Assembly: GCA_959600905.1 (NCBI GenBank)
Contig: CAUGNO010000008.1
Location: 49,825-113,824, forward strand
DNA from: UMGS1975 sp959600905
GTDB taxonomy: Bacteria > Bacillota > Clostridia > Christensenellales > QAND01
DNA: 64,000 bases
Direction of reading: 5' to 3'
Positions 1-8,318 of the stretch are shown here, piece after piece. The notes beneath the pieces were generated by a model. That model was not told the DNA's origin, made no database searches, and was given only the letters and a program-made list of their open reading frames with translations. Numbering within the stretch: the first letter of the stretch is position 1; each line of letters begins with the position of its first letter. The position numbers and the translations under genes were made by a program.

Positions 1-14
1 CTTTTGGCATAGGT

Positions 15-54
15 TGTGGAAATTGTGAAAAAGTTATGGATAAATTGTGGATTT
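15..54 (-). other. Cluster of four DnaA-box-like 9-mers
   Basis: Read on the minus strand, four 9-mers resemble the DnaA box TTATCCACA: AAATCCACA (46-54, two mismatches), TTATCCATA (35-43, one mismatch), TTTTTCACA (24-32, two mismatches) and ATTTCCACA (15-23, two mismatches). Their starts are 11, 11 and 9 bases apart, about one helical turn. They lie directly upstream of the promoter at 58-86 and may continue left of the window. The sequence is AT-rich, so chance similarity is possible and DnaA binding is inference. Confidence 0.35.
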
Positions 55-57
55 TTA

Positions 58-86
58 TTGCTGCGTCAACTACTGGGTGCTATAAT
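58..86 (+). promoter_or_regulatory. Sigma-A promoter for the PHP phosphatase gene
   Basis: TTGCTG (58-63), a 17-base spacer and a perfect TATAAT (81-86). TGC directly before the -10 gives an extended -10. The gene starts about 40 bases downstream. Confidence 0.75.
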
Positions 87-129
87 AGTATGGTAACACT
101 TGTGGCTTTTGTGATGGGGAGACGTGTTC

Positions 130-942
130 ATGTACGATATGTATGATTATCATTTGCATTCCACCCATTCTGGGGATGGAAAGGTACCGGACATCGTGCA
201 GGCCATGGCGGCCATTGAGCGCGGCGTGAAAGAAATCTGTTTTACGGACCATTTCGACGTGGATTTTCCCAATGCACCAACGATGGATTTCGAGGTGGAT
301 ATTCCTACCTATCACGATGATATACAGTTTGTACGAGAACAGTTTTCCGATAAACTCTCGGTAAAATGGGGCATTGAGGTGGGTATGCAGCCGGATGAGC
401 GTATCATGGCGGAGACCAATCGGCGGCTGGCCGGCTGGGAGTTTGATTATATGATCGCCTCTGTACACTGCAACCCTGGCAACGATTACCACCGCGCTTC
501 CTCCTGGGAAGGGGTTACCAAGCAGGATGTATTGAAAACCTATATCGCACTGCTCAAATATGGCATCACGCATATGGATCGATACAGCTGTATCGGACAT
601 CTGACCTATTATTCCCGTTATACGCCGCAAAAGGATCGCATGATGACCTATCAGGATGCACCGGACGAGATCGACGATCTATTCAAACTCATCATCCAAT
701 CCGGCCACGGCATAGAAATCAACACCTCGGTATATGATACGCTGGGCTTCTTTTTGCCGGATTATGATATTGTCCGCCGGTATAAGGAGCTGGGAGGAGA
801 GATCATTACCACGGGCTCGGATTCCCACAATGCTGTGCGCATTGCGGCAAACTTCCAGCCCGCCATGCAGATGATTCAGCGCGCTGGCTTTGACTACATC
901 TGTTCGTTTGACAAAATGAAGCCGGTATTCCATAAGCTCTAA
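130..942 (+). CDS. PHP-domain histidinol-phosphatase-like protein
   Basis: Predicted metal-dependent phosphoesterase of the PHP family, HisJ/HisK type, about 270 residues. The PHP metal-site motifs appear in order: YHLHSTHS near the N-terminus, FTDHFD, GIEVG, IASVHC, IGHLTYYSR and TGSDSHN close to the C-terminus. I chose ATG 130 because GGGGAG (116-121) stands 8 bases upstream; a GTG at 124 would be only 2 bases from it, and an ATG at 139 also precedes the first motif. It has its own promoter and terminator and is not next to his genes. A second PHP protein in this window sits beside hisC, so this one may act on another phosphate ester. Confidence 0.8.
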   Translation: MYDMYDYHLHSTHSGDGKVPDIVQAMAAIERGVKEICFTDHFDVDFPNAPTMDFEVDIPTYHDDIQFVREQFSDKLSVKWGIEVGMQPDERIMAETNRRLAGWEFDYMIASVHCNPGNDYHRASSWEGVTKQDVLKTYIALLKYGITHMDRYSCIGHLTYYSRYTPQKDRMMTYQDAPDEIDDLFKLIIQSGHGIEINTSVYDTLGFFLPDYDIVRRYKELGGEIITTGSDSHNAVRIAANFQPAMQMIQRAGFDYICSFDKMKPVFHKL

Positions 943-968
943 AAGCTCTAACTTTGTCACCCTTATCA

Positions 969-1007
969 AATCCCGCAGCACCCAATCTTGGGCTGCGGGA
1001 TTTTTTT
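969..1007 (+). terminator. Intrinsic terminator after the PHP gene
   Basis: An 11-bp stem (969-979 with 992-1002) is followed by a run of seven T (1001-1007). The converging Ca2+ ATPase gene ends inside the T run. Confidence 0.85.
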
Positions 1008-3663
1008 ATTTTGCACAGCGCTTTAGGCGTACCATCCCCTTGCTTAGCTCCACCAGCAGCAGAGGGGCCAGAGAGAACAGCAGTGTGATGCCCCACTGCG
1101 CCAGAGAGAGCGTCGTCAGTTTGAAAAAGCCGCGGAGCGGCGGCAGGAAAACAATGGCGGCCAAAATGGCAGTGGATGCTGTCATCGCCCAGAACAGCGA
1201 ACGGTTATGCGTCGAAGCGTGAAAGACTGACTCTACATTAGAGCGCTGGTTCAGCGAATGGAAAAGCTGGGAAATGGCCAAGACACAGAACGCCATCGTA
1301 ACCCCCGCCGTATAGCCGGCCTGGCGCTGCCCGATAAGATATGCGGCCATGGTGCTGCCGGCAATGAATAGCCCGTGAAGGATCACACGGCGGATCAATC
1401 CGCGCTCAAACAGCGTACCGGATCTTACGGGCGGTTCGTGCATGATATTGGCGTCCGCAGGATCCACGCCTAGTGCAATGGCGGGCAAAGAATCGGTGGC
1501 CAGGTTGATCAACAGGATGTGAACAGCCAAAATCGGCGGTTCCCAATTCAATACCGTGGCAATGAAAAGCACCAGGATCTCTGCGATATTGCCGGCCAAC
1601 AGAAATTGGATTACCTTTTGTATGTTGCGATATACACGCCTTCCTTCGCGGATGGCATACTCAATGGTGGTAAAGTTATCGTCCAATAGGATAACGTCGG
1701 CAGCATCCTTGGCCACATCCGTACCGCTTTGCCCCATGGCTACGCCGATATCCGCAGCTTTTAGTGCAGGAGAGTCGTTTACGCCATCCCCTGTCATGGC
1801 CGCCACTTCGCCGATCCGCTTGAGTGATTGGATGATGCGCAGCTTATCCGTTGGAGACACACGGGCAAACACCGTGGTGGTTTTTACCTTTTCATCCAAG
1901 GCCTTGTCGGACATGGCGTGCAGCTCGTTCCCCTCTATCACGGTATTGCCTTCACGGAAAATCCCAAGCTGCTTGGCAATGGCCATCGCCGTTATCTTAT
2001 GATCTCCGGTGATCATAATGGTACGAATGCCGGCCCTGTGGCAGGTCTCCACCGCCGTAATGACTTCTTTGCGCGGCGGATCTATCATACCACAAGCACC
2101 GATGAAGGTCAGATCATACTCGATATTTTCGTCATCATCTTCTGGAACAGCCTGCATTTTTTTCATTGCAAATCCCAGAACGCGTAGAGCTTGCGAAGAC
2201 ATGTCATAGCATAGCTGCAGAATATTTTTCCGCTCCTGCTCGGTCATAGGCCGCGGCCCTTCCGCTGTCAGCATTTGTGTACAGAGCGGCAGCATTTCAT
2301 CCACGGCGCCCTTGGTATAGGCATAGAAAGCGCCATTCTCCTCATGAACAGTGCTCATGCGTTTTCTATCGGAATCAAAGGGTTGTTCAAATACGCGCGG
2401 ATAGGCCTTCTCATGTACAAGCTGGTCAATACCAAACGCATCGGCCAAATAAATCAGCGCTCCTTCGGTGGGATCGCCCAATATTTTGCCAGGATGGTCC
2501 GGGTCCAGTGAGGCATTGTTGCAAAGCGCCGCGGCATGTACCAAGGTGCGATAGGCCGGGGTACCAGAAAGAGCGGCTTTTGCGGCGGGAAGAGCCTTGT
2601 GTACAGCAAAATCCTCCGCCACGGCAAGTTGGGTCACGGTCATTTTGTTTTGCGTCAGCGTTCCTGTTTTATCGCAGCAAATGACGGAAGCGCTGCCCAG
2701 GGTCTCCACGGCTGGCAGCTTGCGCACCAGTGCTTGGCGCTTTGCCATGCGTTGTACGCCCAGCGCCATGACAATGGTGGCGGTGGCCGGCAGCCCTTCT
2801 GGGATGATAGAAATGGCCAATGAAACAGCTGTCATCAGCAGCGGCACCAGCGGGCGTCCATATAGCATCCCAATGATAAAGATCAGCACACAAACGACCA
2901 AGCCGACAACGCTCAGCGTTTTGCCGACGGAGTTCAGCTTTCTCTTGAGCGGGGTATCCGTTTCATCCTGCGTATCCAAAGCGCCGGCGATCTGCCCTAC
3001 CTCGGTGTGCATTCCTGTGCCAACGACGACGCCGGTACCGTTGCCGTACATAACAATGGAGGAGGTATAGGCCATATTCAGCCTGTCGCCCAAAGGAGCC
3101 TCTGCAGATACCAGCATTTCAGCGTCTTTTTCCACGGGAACGGATTCGCCTGTTAATGAAGCCTCTTGGATCTTCAGATTGGATGAGTCTATCAGCCGCA
3201 TATCGGCGGGAACAATACTGCCGTCCTCCAAATATACGATGTCTCCAGGTACGAGTTCACTGGCTGGGACAATGCTTTCTTCCCCGTTGCGCAGCACACG
3301 TGCCTGCGGAGAACTGAGACTGCGCAAGGCAGCCAAGGCATCGGAGGCTTTTTTTTCCTGTACGACGCCAATGATAGCATTGACAATGACGATCGTTAGA
3401 ATCACAATGGCTTCAATCCATTCATTGAGAAGCCCGGACAGCAGTGCGGCTCCCAAAAGGATTAGTACCATCACATCGGTAAGTTGCTCAAAAAACATCT
3501 TTCCTACGCTTTTGGGGGGAGATTGCCGCAATTCGTTTTTTCCATACTCTTTGAGTCTTTTGGCTGCCTCGGCATCGCTTAGCCCGTCTTCAGAAGTTTG
3601 ATAGTCGCGGTACACTTCTTCTAACGGCATGGAATGCCAAGGCTGTTGTTTGTGATTTTCCAT
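1006..3663 (-). CDS. P-type calcium-transporting ATPase
   Basis: Membrane ion pump, predicted to export Ca2+ by ATP hydrolysis (P2A group, related to bacterial LMCA1/YloB pumps), 885 residues, a usual length. It shows an N-terminal cation-ATPase domain, the actuator TGES loop (about 171-174), the M4 ion site PEGLP (about 288-292), the phosphorylation motif DKTGTLT with Asp331, the hinge TGDGVND (about 624-630) and six C-terminal membrane segments. AAAGGAGTG lies upstream of the ATG. The 5' leader is about 220 bases long and contains a terminator-like hairpin, so expression may be attenuated. Ca2+ is the most likely substrate from family likeness; Mn2+ cannot be excluded. Confidence 0.9.
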   Translation of the reverse strand: MENHKQQPWHSMPLEEVYRDYQTSEDGLSDAEAAKRLKEYGKNELRQSPPKSVGKMFFEQLTDVMVLILLGAALLSGLLNEWIEAIVILTIVIVNAIIGVVQEKKASDALAALRSLSSPQARVLRNGEESIVPASELVPGDIVYLEDGSIVPADMRLIDSSNLKIQEASLTGESVPVEKDAEMLVSAEAPLGDRLNMAYTSSIVMYGNGTGVVVGTGMHTEVGQIAGALDTQDETDTPLKRKLNSVGKTLSVVGLVVCVLIFIIGMLYGRPLVPLLMTAVSLAISIIPEGLPATATIVMALGVQRMAKRQALVRKLPAVETLGSASVICCDKTGTLTQNKMTVTQLAVAEDFAVHKALPAAKAALSGTPAYRTLVHAAALCNNASLDPDHPGKILGDPTEGALIYLADAFGIDQLVHEKAYPRVFEQPFDSDRKRMSTVHEENGAFYAYTKGAVDEMLPLCTQMLTAEGPRPMTEQERKNILQLCYDMSSQALRVLGFAMKKMQAVPEDDDENIEYDLTFIGACGMIDPPRKEVITAVETCHRAGIRTIMITGDHKITAMAIAKQLGIFREGNTVIEGNELHAMSDKALDEKVKTTTVFARVSPTDKLRIIQSLKRIGEVAAMTGDGVNDSPALKAADIGVAMGQSGTDVAKDAADVILLDDNFTTIEYAIREGRRVYRNIQKVIQFLLAGNIAEILVLFIATVLNWEPPILAVHILLINLATDSLPAIALGVDPADANIMHEPPVRSGTLFERGLIRRVILHGLFIAGSTMAAYLIGQRQAGYTAGVTMAFCVLAISQLFHSLNQRSNVESVFHASTHNRSLFWAMTASTAILAAIVFLPPLRGFFKLTTLSLAQWGITLLFSLAPLLLVELSKGMVRLKRCAK

Positions 3664-3882
3664 ATCTGGAAAAGATCACTCCTTTCATAGTATATAGTTT
3701 TGGCTTTAGCCATGCTATGCATACACAAAAAGACATAGCCCCGACCTTTCCTTGGAAAAGCAGGCTATGCCTTGCATGCAACAAATATGGAATTTTGAAT
3801 CATTTTTTGGGGTGGTGTCGCCTGTATCAGCGTCGTCCATCGAAAAAAATCGTGCTCCCTTCGCAAACCAGCAGGTTTGTAA
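3664..3882 (-). promoter_or_regulatory. Structured 5' leader of the Ca2+ ATPase gene
   Basis: Between the promoter (3888-3917) and the start codon lie about 220 untranslated bases. The leader opens with a strong hairpin (arms 3864-3869 and 3874-3879, CAAACC/GGTTTG) and ends with a terminator-like hairpin (3727-3771) ahead of the ribosome binding site. Such a layout is typical of riboswitches or other attenuators. I compared it by eye with the yybP-ykoY manganese aptamer and did not find its conserved core, so no class is assigned. Confidence 0.45.
3727..3771 (-). terminator. Attenuator-like hairpin in the ATPase leader
   Basis: On the minus strand GGCATAGCC (3763-3771) pairs with GGCTATGTC (3732-3740, one G-U pair), with an inner CTTTCC/GGAAAG-type stem, and is followed by five T (3727-3731). 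It lies inside the transcript, before the coding region. Confidence 0.5.
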
Positions 3883-3887
3883 GGCTT

Positions 3888-3917
3888 AGTATAATGGGAA
3901 GGGAAGCATTCTGTCAA
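3888..3917 (-). promoter_or_regulatory. Sigma-A promoter for the Ca2+ ATPase gene
   Basis: On the minus strand a perfect TTGACA (3912-3917), an 18-base spacer and TATACT (3888-3893). Transcription would start about 220 bases before the coding region. Confidence 0.75.
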
Positions 3918-3925
3918 GAATGAGG

Positions 3926-4525
3926 TCATAAAACAGAAAAACTGCGGAGCATAGTTTCAAAGATTTCCGGCGCCTGTGTATCGCCGTAAGTCCAGTCAGC
4001 GGTAAAAATATAAGCGCCGCGCTGGCTATCAATCACGCGCCAGGCCGCACAGCGATCCCCGGCCTTGGGCGCTTTTGGGGTCAGTGTACCGGCAAAGGGA
4101 ACCGTACGGATCTGGTCTTTTTCCTCGGCCAAAGTCGTTTCCTCGGCCAAAGAAATTTCATACAGGGAAGGATCCAGCCCTAGATACGCAATCATCGCTT
4201 CCGCATCGAACAGATCGAAATCAAAAGCAGAGGGCCGGATTAAAAGTACGGAAAAGTTGGCGCTTTGGCCTGGGATATTCCAGGCAGCTACATAAGCGGC
4301 TTCTTCACAGCTGTTGACATACGCTGCATCAAAGCCGTTTGGGTACGCCTGAATGATTTCATCGGAAAGCACAGTTGTCTGTTGGCTCCAGTCTGCCGGC
4401 ACCTGCATGGTAAACCCTGCTTGGGGCTGTGTAAAGGTGATATAGAAAGGCTTTGCCGCTGTACAGGCGCACAAGCATAGCGCAAATAAGCAGCAGAAGA
4501 CGCACAAGATTTTTTTGCAATGCAT
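3926..4525 (-). CDS. Small lipoprotein of unknown function
   Basis: About 199 residues. The N-terminus is a lipoprotein signal: MHCKK, a hydrophobic stretch, then the lipobox LCAC, so the protein is probably lipid-anchored outside the membrane. I start it at the ATG preceded by GAGGGG with 6 bases spacing; an in-frame ATG 15 codons upstream lacks a site and would hide the signal peptide. The mature part begins with a segment like the PsbP/MOG1-type lipoprotein folds (ITFTQPQAGFTMQVPADW), but I cannot assign a function. The neighbouring upstream gene has its own terminator, so this is likely a single-gene unit. Confidence 0.7.
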   Translation of the reverse strand: MHCKKILCVFCCLFALCLCACTAAKPFYITFTQPQAGFTMQVPADWSQQTTVLSDEIIQAYPNGFDAAYVNSCEEAAYVAAWNIPGQSANFSVLLIRPSAFDFDLFDAEAMIAYLGLDPSLYEISLAEETTLAEEKDQIRTVPFAGTLTPKAPKAGDRCAAWRVIDSQRGAYIFTADWTYGDTQAPEIFETMLRSFSVL

Positions 4526-4591
4526 GACAATCCCCTCTTTCCACCTCCTAGTAAAGCAGACAACCGGCAAAAAAGCAAACAGGTATAAAGG

Positions 4592-4616
4592 AAAAAGGCG
4601 CTTATAGCGCCTTTTT
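4592..4616 (-). terminator. Intrinsic terminator after the SANT-like regulator gene
   Basis: Stem with arms AAAAAGGCGCT and AGCGCCTTTTT. Runs of A and T on both sides make it potentially bidirectional; it lies 3 bases past the minus-strand gene ending at 4619. Confidence 0.8.
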
Positions 4617-4618
4617 GT

Positions 4619-5233
4619 TTATCTGGCGGCCTTGGACGCCAGCGCGGTCAATTGCTGTAAAAACTGAAATGTATCCAACCCGGAAACCTTTTGCAGGCTG
4701 GCGCCCAGCTCCACCAGCGCCTGATCCAATTCCTGTGCGCGCTGGTTTTGCGGTTTGCGACCCGCCTTGCTGATGCGGGGTTCGTGGTAGGGGTCGTAAG
4801 CTGGTTTGCCAGCGGCGCGCAGCGCCTGGATGGTTTGTTCTACCAAAGGCCGGTTGTTTTTCAAAAGGCTACGGTATTTATTTTGATACCGCAGCATAGC
4901 CTTGCGATCGCCCTGGCCCAGCTTCAGCGTGATACTGCGTACGCTCATCCCTTGGGCTTGCAGCGTAAGCACCTGCTCTAACAGATGGCGGATCTCCTCA
5001 TCGGTAAAGGGAATAAATGCACTGGCCCCCATGGGCGCTTCCAGCCCCTCTTCCTTAATCTTTGCATAATAAAAGTTACGGATGCTGTTGGGCTGGCGTC
5101 CGGTCAGGCGTGCAGTCTGGTCGAACGCCGCCTTGAGCGGCAGCCCTAGATCCCGGGCTTTTTTTGCCTGCTCAAATAGAATGTCTTGTTCGTGCTGTGT
5201 CCAGCCTGTTTTGCCGGACGGCTTTGCTGTCAT
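4619..5233 (-). CDS. SANT/Myb-like putative DNA-binding protein
   Basis: 204 residues. The N-terminus (GWTQHEQDILFEQAKKARD) resembles the helix-turn-helix SANT/Myb-type domain of RsfA/YlbO-like Bacillota regulators, and the phrase RQPNSIRNFYYAKIKEEG fits a recognition helix. A second segment starting FTDEEIRHLLEQVL also looks helix-turn-helix-like. The C-terminal third is predicted helical with no motif I know. It is transcribed away from the unrecognised gene at 5491, sharing a 257-base intergenic region, so it may regulate that gene or itself. RsfA-type roles in sporulation are known for the family; assignment here is inference. Confidence 0.55.
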   Translation of the reverse strand: MTAKPSGKTGWTQHEQDILFEQAKKARDLGLPLKAAFDQTARLTGRQPNSIRNFYYAKIKEEGLEAPMGASAFIPFTDEEIRHLLEQVLTLQAQGMSVRSITLKLGQGDRKAMLRYQNKYRSLLKNNRPLVEQTIQALRAAGKPAYDPYHEPRISKAGRKPQNQRAQELDQALVELGASLQKVSGLDTFQFLQQLTALASKAAR

Positions 5234-5490
5234 ATCGACGCCCCCTGTTCTTTGATGAGTTTAGTATGGACAAAAAATAGTGATTTATGCGTGAGCCTAG
5301 GAAAAAAGAAAAGCGAAAAGCAAACTCTTTTCACTTTTGTGTACTATACCTTATGCCCCATCATAAGGGGCTATGTATAAAAAAGTCGAGATTCAGCCCT
5401 TTTTGGCATTTTCCCAATCAAAGAAGTTGTGCTATTCACATGCGTTTTGTTCATACAATGAGGAAAGGAAATGAAAGGGGAGGGACGACG

Positions 5491-6501
5491 TTGCTATTGC
5501 CGATGATTCATATCCCAAAACAGCCTATTCCACAGATCATAAGCCTAAACGGGCAAATCATAGGCGATACGACGCAGGAAATCGTCTGCCCCGTTTCGCC
5601 AAGCGGCGCCATTTACCTAACGGCACAGCCTTTATCAGAGGGATATCTGCCAAAGGCGGTAAAGCTACAGCTTATGCAGGGACAGCCCATCGAAGCGCCC
5701 CTGGGTGGCCAGTGCTTTTTGCAGGGAGAGACGATCCACATCCATTGGCAGCTGGCTTCTATTGGCACGGAGGCCGTCCGTAAATATCCGCATTTGCTTG
5801 CTAGCCAATCCTTTTTCTTGGACGGAATTGCCTATGAAGCGACGCTGTCCGAAGAGCGGGAGACATACCTTGCCATCGGTGCCCAGGATACCGGCGATCT
5901 GAGCTTTATATACCAAGTTGAGGATCTGGCACAGGCCGAAATACAAATCGTCTCCGTGTTTTCACAGGCGGATCTTTTCATTCAGGGGCAAGGCGCAAAG
6001 GGGCCTAGATTTTTGTTCTGTGCCTATCAGCAGGGCCGGTACCGCGTCTTGCTGGATGAATATGCGCGTGCCGAACTGGATGGTAAAAGCCTGACGGTAT
6101 ACCAGGCGCTCTTGGATGCGTTAGGACATGAGCGGCGTACGACATACCAATACCAAAATGATAGCTGGCAACGCCAGAGCGAAGAGATTTTGCCGGTGCC
6201 TCTTGCAGAGAGAGCATTGCTGCCCCCGGATAAAATGGCGGAGGCGTTTGCGCAGGCAGTTTTGTACCGCAATCAAGAAGAAATGCAGTGGTGCTTGGTT
6301 CCAGAATGGGCATCAGAGCTCTCATTGGATGAAGCGGCTGCCTTTTTAGGCTCCTTTGATTTTGTGTATGAGACGCAAGTACGAAAAGAAGAGCAAATAG
6401 TTTTGCTCTTAGCGGCCAAACTATTTGAGGACGCCTTTGTTCTTCATGATTTCCGCTGCACCTTTGAGCAGGGACGCATGGCCAATATCGAGACGGACTG
6501 A
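5491..6501 (+). CDS. Unrecognised protein, about 336 residues
   Basis: I do not recognise this protein. The TTG at 5491 has GGGGAGGG (5477-5484) 6 bases upstream and is the best start; ATG 5503 is the alternative. No signal peptide or membrane segment is evident. The first half is beta-rich and full of Pro/Gly/Gln (for example PKQPIPQIISLNGQII), suggesting an adhesin-like or filament-like beta fold. The C-terminal 80 residues are acidic and helical. The gene is single and divergent from the SANT-like regulator at 5233. Conservation outside close relatives cannot be judged here. Confidence 0.6.
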   Translation: MLLPMIHIPKQPIPQIISLNGQIIGDTTQEIVCPVSPSGAIYLTAQPLSEGYLPKAVKLQLMQGQPIEAPLGGQCFLQGETIHIHWQLASIGTEAVRKYPHLLASQSFFLDGIAYEATLSEERETYLAIGAQDTGDLSFIYQVEDLAQAEIQIVSVFSQADLFIQGQGAKGPRFLFCAYQQGRYRVLLDEYARAELDGKSLTVYQALLDALGHERRTTYQYQNDSWQRQSEEILPVPLAERALLPPDKMAEAFAQAVLYRNQEEMQWCLVPEWASELSLDEAAAFLGSFDFVYETQVRKEEQIVLLLAAKLFEDAFVLHDFRCTFEQGRMANIETD

Positions 6502-6503
6502 GG

Positions 6504-6532
6504 TTGCGGACAAAGAGCGCCTGTGCTACAAT
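6504..6532 (+). promoter_or_regulatory. Promoter for the YugP-like peptidase gene
   Basis: TTGCGG (6504-6509), 17-base spacer, TACAAT (6527-6532) with a TGC extended -10. It lies between the preceding stop codon and AAGGAGG at 6544-6550. Confidence 0.7.
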
Positions 6533-6560
6533 ACTCTGAAATCAAGGAGGCAACTGTTTA

Positions 6561-7250
6561 ATGTTTTTCCCCTATTATTTTGATAGAACCATTCTCTTAG
6601 TTCTGGTGGGGATGGCAATCGTGGGCTGGGCCCAATGGCGTGTCAGCCATGTCTATAAGAAAAACCAGGCACTGTATACGCAAAAAGGGGAGACGGGCGC
6701 GCAGATTGCCCGGCGCCTTTTGGATAACGCCGGCCTTCGCGACGTTCCCATCGAAGTAATCGGCGGTAGAATGTCCGATCATTATGATCCGCGCAGCCGG
6801 GTGCTGCGATTGTCGCAAGAGGTCGCCTCGCGAGCCACGGCCGCATCCATCGGCATCGCCGCGCATGAAGTCGGACATGCCATCCAGCATGCGCAGCGCT
6901 ATGTACCGCTTTCCATGCGCAATGCCATTGTGCCGGCGGTAAACCTAGCATCCAGCTTATCCATCCCACTGCTGATATTGGGCTTTGTGATGGAGCTTGG
7001 CGGGCTGGTTACGGCAGCGCTGATCTTATATGCATCCGTCATCGTGTTTCAGATCATTACGCTGCCGGTGGAGCTCAACGCATCCAGCCGGGCTAAGGAT
7101 CTGATTTATCAAATGGGCGGTTATACGCAGGAGGAGCAAAACGGCGTCAGTCAGATGCTCAGCGCTGCCGCTATGACCTATTTAGCTTCTACATTTTTGG
7201 CGCTGCTGCAATTTTTAAGATTGCTGCTGATTACACGAAATAGGGACTAA
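6561..7250 (+). CDS. YugP-family membrane zinc metallopeptidase
   Basis: 229 residues, matching the YugP / neutral zinc metallopeptidase 2 family in length and layout. An N-terminal membrane segment (about residues 8-28) is followed by a soluble domain with the zinc motif HEVGH (AAHEVGHAIQHAQ, about 101-105), two or three hydrophobic segments and a last one near the C-terminus (FLALLQFLRLLLI). LPVELNASSRAKDL carries the conserved glutamate that is probably the third zinc ligand. AAGGAGG lies 10 bases before the ATG. Substrates of the family are not established. The gene is alone between its promoter and a shared terminator. Confidence 0.85.
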   Translation: MFFPYYFDRTILLVLVGMAIVGWAQWRVSHVYKKNQALYTQKGETGAQIARRLLDNAGLRDVPIEVIGGRMSDHYDPRSRVLRLSQEVASRATAASIGIAAHEVGHAIQHAQRYVPLSMRNAIVPAVNLASSLSIPLLILGFVMELGGLVTAALILYASVIVFQIITLPVELNASSRAKDLIYQMGGYTQEEQNGVSQMLSAAAMTYLASTFLALLQFLRLLLITRNRD

Positions 7251-7276
7251 AAAAGACCCAAAAGGGTCTTTTTTTA
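7249..7276. terminator. Bidirectional terminator between yugP-like gene and lrgB
   Basis: Arms AAAAAAGACCC (7249-7259) and GGGTCTTTTTT (7264-7274) with a 4-base loop. T runs on both strands; two converging genes end here and the lrgB stop codon lies in the T run. Confidence 0.85.
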
Positions 7277-7954
7277 CTTTAAAAACAACGCGAACAGCAC
7301 CGTCCAAGCGCCGGCAATGCCAATGGAAAGGCCGCTCATGGCGCCCTGTACCTCTCCAATTTCCAGGGCCTTGGAAGTGCCAACTGCATGGCTGGATGTT
7401 CCAATGGCAATCCCTTGCGCCACAGGATCCTCGATTTTCAGCCACTTGATAAGATAAGGAGCTAAGATGGCGCCGGGTACGCCTGTCGTCATTACAATGA
7501 CTACCGTAATGGCGGTGATGCCGCCGGCCTGCTCACATAAGGCTACGGCGATGGGCGTTGTTACGGATTTTGGCATAAGCGAAACCGTCACTTGCTGATC
7601 CAGGCCAAACAGATGGCATAAAAGGAGGGTCATGAGCATGGAGGTAAGCGCGCCGATGCCTGTTCCAAAAAGAACGGGAAGCCAGTTCTTTTTCAGTACC
7701 TCCCGTTGCCGGTAAATGGAAAGGGCCAAAGAGGCCGTGGCTGCCGGCAAGAACATGGAGATGATATTGCCCCCTTGTTCATAATACGAAAGAGGAACAC
7801 CGGTTAGCGCCAAAAAGCCGATGACGCAGCATAGCGCAATAAGCAAAGGATGCAAAATCAGTAGGCCGGTTTTTTTATGAATGAATACGCCAAATGCATA
7901 AGCAGCCAGCGAGAGAAAGATGCCAAACAATGGCGTGTCAAGAAGGGCTATCAT
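7274..7954 (-). CDS. lrgB: LrgB/CidB-family membrane protein
   Basis: 226 residues with about seven hydrophobic segments, the usual size of LrgB. Family hallmarks are LLIALCCVIGFL, LPAATASLALSIYRQR, SLMPKSVTTPIAVAL and GTSSHAVGTSKALEIGE. LrgAB-type proteins act with the holin-like LrgA partner and have been linked to autolysis control and to pyruvate or other overflow-metabolite transport. The start overlaps the end of lrgA by 17 bases and has GAAAGGAGG upstream, so the two are translationally coupled. It is the last gene of a three-gene operon. Confidence 0.92.
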   Translation of the reverse strand: MIALLDTPLFGIFLSLAAYAFGVFIHKKTGLLILHPLLIALCCVIGFLALTGVPLSYYEQGGNIISMFLPAATASLALSIYRQREVLKKNWLPVLFGTGIGALTSMLMTLLLCHLFGLDQQVTVSLMPKSVTTPIAVALCEQAGGITAITVVIVMTTGVPGAILAPYLIKWLKIEDPVAQGIAIGTSSHAVGTSKALEIGEVQGAMSGLSIGIAGAWTVLFALFLK

Positions 7955-8318
7955 GGCGGGCCTCCTTTCTTTTGCGCTGCCAGGCCATCAGAGCTTTTAG
8001 GCTCAGCGCAGTTACGGTAAAGGTGACGATGGTCACAACAATCCCGATGAAAACAATCTCAAAGAGATACATTTGCAACAAAGGCCATACATCCATTACC
8101 ATGACAAGGCTGGGCAAAAAGAGAATGCCCATGTTTTCCAGTAAATAATCACCCACAGGCTGTACCTGCCGCTGCTTTAATATGCCCAATAGCAGCAACA
8201 AAAGCAACAGGGCCATGCTGACGACGCTGCCCGGAATTGGAACCGGCAGATACGCAGAGACTACATCCCCGATCCAACACAAAAAGAACAGAAGGGCTAA
8301 GGATTGTAAGACTTTCAT
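7938..8318 (-). CDS. lrgA: LrgA/CidA-family holin-like membrane protein
   Basis: 126 residues, four hydrophobic segments, typical LrgA/CidA length. Family motifs include LPVPIPGSVVSMALLLLLLL near residue 25 and ENMGILFLPSLVMVMD near residue 62. I start it at the ATG whose ATGA overlaps the stop of the upstream gene (8315-8318); longer reading in this frame is overlapped by the upstream gene. The partner lrgB follows with a 17-base overlap. The pair likely forms a membrane complex involved in murein hydrolase control or metabolite export. Confidence 0.9.
   Translation of the reverse strand: MKVLQSLALLFFLCWIGDVVSAYLPVPIPGSVVSMALLLLLLLLGILKQRQVQPVGDYLLENMGILFLPSLVMVMDVWPLLQMYLFEIVFIGIVVTIVTFTVTALSLKALMAWQRKRKEARHDSPS

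Noticed and set aside
3717..3923. Small plus-strand frame of 68 codons
   Set aside because: It lies opposite the structured leader and promoter of the ATPase gene and has no ribosome site.
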